Below, one piece after another: positions 61,973 through 64,000 of a DNA stretch of 64,000 nt. The DNA is from UBA5018 sp947463165 (GTDB taxonomy: Bacteria > Cyanobacteriota > Cyanobacteriia > PCC-6307 > Cyanobiaceae). A program made the position numbers and the translations under genes. Each line of letters opens with the position of its first letter. Position 1 is the stretch's first letter. The stretch covers positions 1-64,000 of the forward strand of contig CALRTY020000019.1 in assembly GCA_943371245.1 (NCBI GenBank). Reading direction: 5' to 3'. Below the pieces are notes generated by a model. It did no database searches. It was not told where the DNA came from and saw only the letters and a list, made by a program, of their open reading frames with translations.

Positions 61973-62560
61973 ATGGCAAACAGCATCGCGGCAGACACCA
62001 TGGAGGCAAACAGCATGACGGCAAACAGCATCAATTCCCAAGGCCTGCAGCCCCTCGCCATCGTTGCCGAGGCCCCGCCGACTGCCCTTGCCCCAGCTGC
62101 CGACGGCCCATCCGCAGCTGCGCAGTGCCCAGCTTCAGAGGGCAAGACCGCCAAGGGCGGCGATGGGCCCTCAGCGCCAGTCGAGGCCAGCCCGGCGTCC
62201 AGCTTCCCGATCACCGTGCACTGGTTAGAGCAGGGTCGGGTGATCCAGCACCAGGTGCCGGCTGGCGAATACATCCTGCGCAGCTTTGAGCAGCAGGGCG
62301 ACCCCCTGCCCTTCAGCTGTCGCCAGGGCTGTTGTACGGCCTGTGCGGTGCGGGTGCTGCAGGGGTCGATCGACCAGCGGGAGGCCCTTGGCCTCTCCCA
62401 GGAGCTGCGGGCCCAGGGCTATGGGCTGCTCTGCGTGGCCAGGGCCACCGGGCCGCTGGTGGTGGAAACCCAGGCGGAAGACGAGGTGTACGAGCTGCAG
62501 TTTGGCCGCTTCTTCGGGCGTGGCAAGGTGCGCTCCGGCCTGCCCCTGGAGGAAGAATGA
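61973..62560 (+). CDS. Plant-type 2Fe-2S ferredoxin with repeat-coded N-terminal extension
   Basis: From ATG 61973 the protein is 195 aa. Residues about 80-180 are the ferredoxin domain with Cys116, Cys121, Cys124 (SCRQGCCTACAVRV) and Cys154 (GLLCVARATG). The first 75 residues are low-complexity and start with a 15-bp DNA repeat (ANSM/ANSI motifs). The frame is open upstream to 61631, but that would include tRNA-Ser on the other strand, so I reject it. It overlaps the IMPase gene by ATGA and may be co-transcribed with it. Partner unknown. Confidence 0.82.
   Translation: MANSIAADTMEANSMTANSINSQGLQPLAIVAEAPPTALAPAADGPSAAAQCPASEGKTAKGGDGPSAPVEASPASSFPITVHWLEQGRVIQHQVPAGEYILRSFEQQGDPLPFSCRQGCCTACAVRVLQGSIDQREALGLSQELRAQGYGLLCVARATGPLVVETQAEDEVYELQFGRFFGRGKVRSGLPLEEE
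61976..62035. repeat. 15-bp tandem repeat, four units, at the start of the ferredoxin gene
   Basis: GCAAACAGCATCGCG, GCAGACACCATGGAG, GCAAACAGCATGACG and GCAAACAGCATCAAT run at 61976, 61991, 62006 and 62021, directly after the ATG. They encode ANS(I/M)-type peptides; several units contain an extra in-frame ATG. Confidence 0.88.
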
Positions 62561-63513
62561 ACTTGTCCAGCCCCCACCCGTCTAGCCCCCACCCGTCTAG
62601 CCCCCACCCGTCCAGCCCTGACCAGTCCAGGCCAATACAGCGCCGCTCCGATGCGGCGGCTATGGCTTCAGGCCTGCAGGGCCCAGACTTGGAGAAGTTG
62701 GCCAACCTGGCCCGCCGGGCCGCCTTGGCTGGAGGTGAGCTGTTGCGCCATCACTTCGGCCGGCTGGAGCAGGTGCGAGAGAAGGGGCGCAGTGGCGATC
62801 TGGTCACCGAGGCCGACCTGGCTGCAGAAGCGGCGGTGCTGAGCTTGTTGGCTCAGGAGACACCGCAGATCGGAGTGCTGGCTGAGGAGAGCGGCCGCAT
62901 CGCCAAACAGGGCGGTCTGGAGTGGTGTGTTGATCCCCTCGATGGCACCACCAATTACGCCCATGGCTTTCCGCTGTTCGGCACCTCGGTGGGGCTCTGC
63001 TGGCAAGGGCAGCCCCTGCTTGGTGCCATTGCTGTCCCCGTGCTCGACCAGCTCTACTGGGCAGCGCCGGGCCTGGGGGCCTGGTGTAACGAGCAGGCCA
63101 TCCGGGTAAGTGGTTGTAGCAAACTCGCCGATTCCCTATTGACCACTGGCTTTGCCTACGATCGCCGTAGCCGCCTTGACAACAATTACGCCGAATTTGC
63201 CTATTTCACCCATCGCACCCATGGCGTCAGACGCGGCGGCGCGGCGGCCGTCGACTTGGCTTTTGTGGCTGCTGGTCGCTGCGATGGCTACTGGGAACGC
63301 GGCCTCTCTCCTTGGGATCTGGCCGCTGGGGTGGTGTTGGTGGAGCAGGCCGGCGGCCTGGTGAGCGCCTACGACGGCGGTGAGTTCGAGCTGGCCAATG
63401 GTCGCCTGATCGCCTGTGCCCCAGGCCTGCACAGGGAGCTGATCGATGGTTTAGCGGTTTGCCAGCCCTTGCCCGGTGCCAGCTACGGCGCCCTTGAGTT
63501 GGAGGCCACCTGA
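62557..63513 (+). CDS. Inositol monophosphatase-family protein
   Basis: From ATG 62557 (ATGA overlap with the ferredoxin gene) the protein is 318 aa. EESGRIAK, DPLDGTTNYAHG and GLSPWDLAAGVVLVEQAGG are the Mg2+ and phosphate sites. It may act on inositol-1-phosphate, histidinol-phosphate or similar. The histidinol-phosphate option is notable since hisZ follows. The first 28 residues are a repeat (SSPHP units) absent from relatives; a start at ATG 62662 (MASGLQGPDLEKL) would remove it. Confidence 0.87.
   Translation: MNLSSPHPSSPHPSSPHPSSPDQSRPIQRRSDAAAMASGLQGPDLEKLANLARRAALAGGELLRHHFGRLEQVREKGRSGDLVTEADLAAEAAVLSLLAQETPQIGVLAEESGRIAKQGGLEWCVDPLDGTTNYAHGFPLFGTSVGLCWQGQPLLGAIAVPVLDQLYWAAPGLGAWCNEQAIRVSGCSKLADSLLTTGFAYDRRSRLDNNYAEFAYFTHRTHGVRRGGAAAVDLAFVAAGRCDGYWERGLSPWDLAAGVVLVEQAGGLVSAYDGGEFELANGRLIACAPGLHRELIDGLAVCQPLPGASYGALELEAT
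62566..62640. repeat. 15-bp tandem repeat, five units, inside the IMPase 5' end
   Basis: TCCAGCCCCCACCCG, TCTAGCCCCCACCCG (twice), TCCAGCCCTGACCAG and TCCAGGCCAATACAG lie at 62566, 62581, 62596, 62611 and 62626. They encode SSPHP pentapeptides and stay in frame. Confidence 0.92.
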
Positions 63514-63536
63514 GTTGGAGGCCCCCTGAGTTGGGG
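63495..63536. repeat. 16-bp tandem repeat spanning the IMPase stop codon
   Basis: TGAGTTGGAGGCCACC (63495) and TGAGTTGGAGGCCCCC (63511) are followed by a partial third (63527). The unit length of 16 shifts the frame, so the TGA that is out of frame in the first copy becomes the stop (63511-63513) in the second. Confidence 0.88.
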
Positions 63537-63634
63537 AGCGCCTATTCATGGTCAACCGGGCATGGGGCTTGTGGGCCCTGTTGGTCTGGGCGGCTTGCGT
63601 AGGAGGATCGGCGGCGATATCGCTGCTCCAGTCC

Positions 63635-64000
63635 ATGGCTCTGCAACCCGCCGCCGGCGTCCGGGATCTAAACCCCGGCGAGGTGGAGCAGAACCGCAGT
63701 ATCTGCGCCCAGTTGTCGTCTGTTTACAGGCGTTGGGGCTATCAGCAGCTCACCCCCCCCAGCGTGGAGCGCTCGGACACCCTGGAAGCCGGTGGGGCCA
63801 TCAATGAGCGCGAAATTGTGCGCCTGGTGAGTGGCGAGCCCCTGGGGTTGAGGCCAGAGTTAACCGCACCGATTGCCAGGGCGGCCTGCACCCGGCTGGC
63901 CTCCCAGCCGCGACCGCTGCGCCTCTGGAGCGAGGGCACCATCTTCCGCAGCTGGCTAGGGGAGGGGGGAGCCCAGCGCATCCAGGAACAGTTGCAAAGT
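63635..64000 (+). CDS. hisZ: ATP phosphoribosyltransferase regulatory subunit HisZ, partial at right edge
   Basis: The frame from ATG 63635 (MALQPAAGVRDLNPGEVEQN) is open to the window end. It reads as a class II histidyl-tRNA synthetase-like core: YRRWGYQQLTPPSVERSDTLEAG, then LGLRPELTAPIARAACTRL and WSEGTIFRSW. Cyanobacteria with short HisG use HisZ for activity and histidine feedback. The frame continues upstream to ATG 63548 without a stop, but that part is hydrophobic and unlike the family. 122 codons are visible. HisZ rather than HisS is judged from the opening block and the short HisG at 22993. Confidence 0.85.
   Translation, partial: MALQPAAGVRDLNPGEVEQNRSICAQLSSVYRRWGYQQLTPPSVERSDTLEAGGAINEREIVRLVSGEPLGLRPELTAPIARAACTRLASQPRPLRLWSEGTIFRSWLGEGGAQRIQEQLQS

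Noticed and set aside
63548..63634. Longer HisZ with hydrophobic N-terminus
   Set aside because: The frame is open, but HisZ normally starts at the MALQP block and a membrane segment is not expected.

Overview
The window is chromosomal DNA from a GC-rich cyanobacterium. Photosystem II assembly factor Psb27, geranylgeranyl reductase ChlP, class II FBPase/SBPase (GlpX), ribulose-phosphate epimerase, CcsA, PII/Amt, and DUF2854, DUF3153 and DUF309 proteins occur together. Gene order (proS-psb27-purA-pfkB; rpe/glpX-hemA-glgC) and base composition suggest the Cyanobium/Synechococcus picocyanobacterial group. Genus is an inference. There is no rRNA, CRISPR array or prophage. Two tRNAs are present: Pro-UGG and Ser-GGA.

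Layout. 1-7.98 kb is accessory DNA read entirely on the minus strand: an 80-aa unknown ORF with an AT-rich promoter, a gene broken by three frameshifts, a large helicase-nuclease (res) and its adenine methyltransferase (mod), then an IS3-family element abutting and probably truncating mod. 8-21 kb is mostly housekeeping: ArsC/Spx-like protein, ferredoxin, methyltransferase, pyrophosphatase, proS, psb27, purA, PfkB kinase, cobK, ssb, argB. 21.5-30.8 kb holds ridA, gloB, hisG, an ABC exporter, a GNAT, an arsenosugar-type glycosyltransferase pair, a HtrA-like protease and dnaA. 31-40 kb carries glgC, hemA, glpX, rpe and an lptA-lptB-lptF/G-ccsA operon. 41-48.5 kb has typA, a U32 peptidase, a VanY-like carboxypeptidase and chlP. 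48.7-55.8 kb is a transport block: KimA-like permease, CPA2 antiporter, amt-PII and an SLC13/TrkA-C transporter. 56-64 kb has a polar amino acid ABC operon (natF-natG-natH-bgtA), a DUF475 protein, tRNA-Ser, ferredoxin, IMPase and the start of hisZ.

Working links. ArgB and PII sit in one window; PII controls ArgB in other cyanobacteria. Here PII is amt-linked, with a changed T-loop and a candidate NtcA site upstream of amt. Short HisG needs HisZ, which begins at the right edge. GlpX and Rpe feed the Calvin cycle and GlgC stores its carbon as glycogen.

The main unexplained signal is a scatter of short degenerate tandem repeats (14-36 bp units) in many intergenic gaps and inside the first codons of several genes (gloB, the TIGR04282 glycosyltransferase, the 62 kb ferredoxin, IMPase), plus a hexanucleotide microsatellite inside the U32 gene. 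One array of four 25-bp units downstream of dnaA is followed by a strongly AT-rich stretch, which looks origin-like but is unproven.
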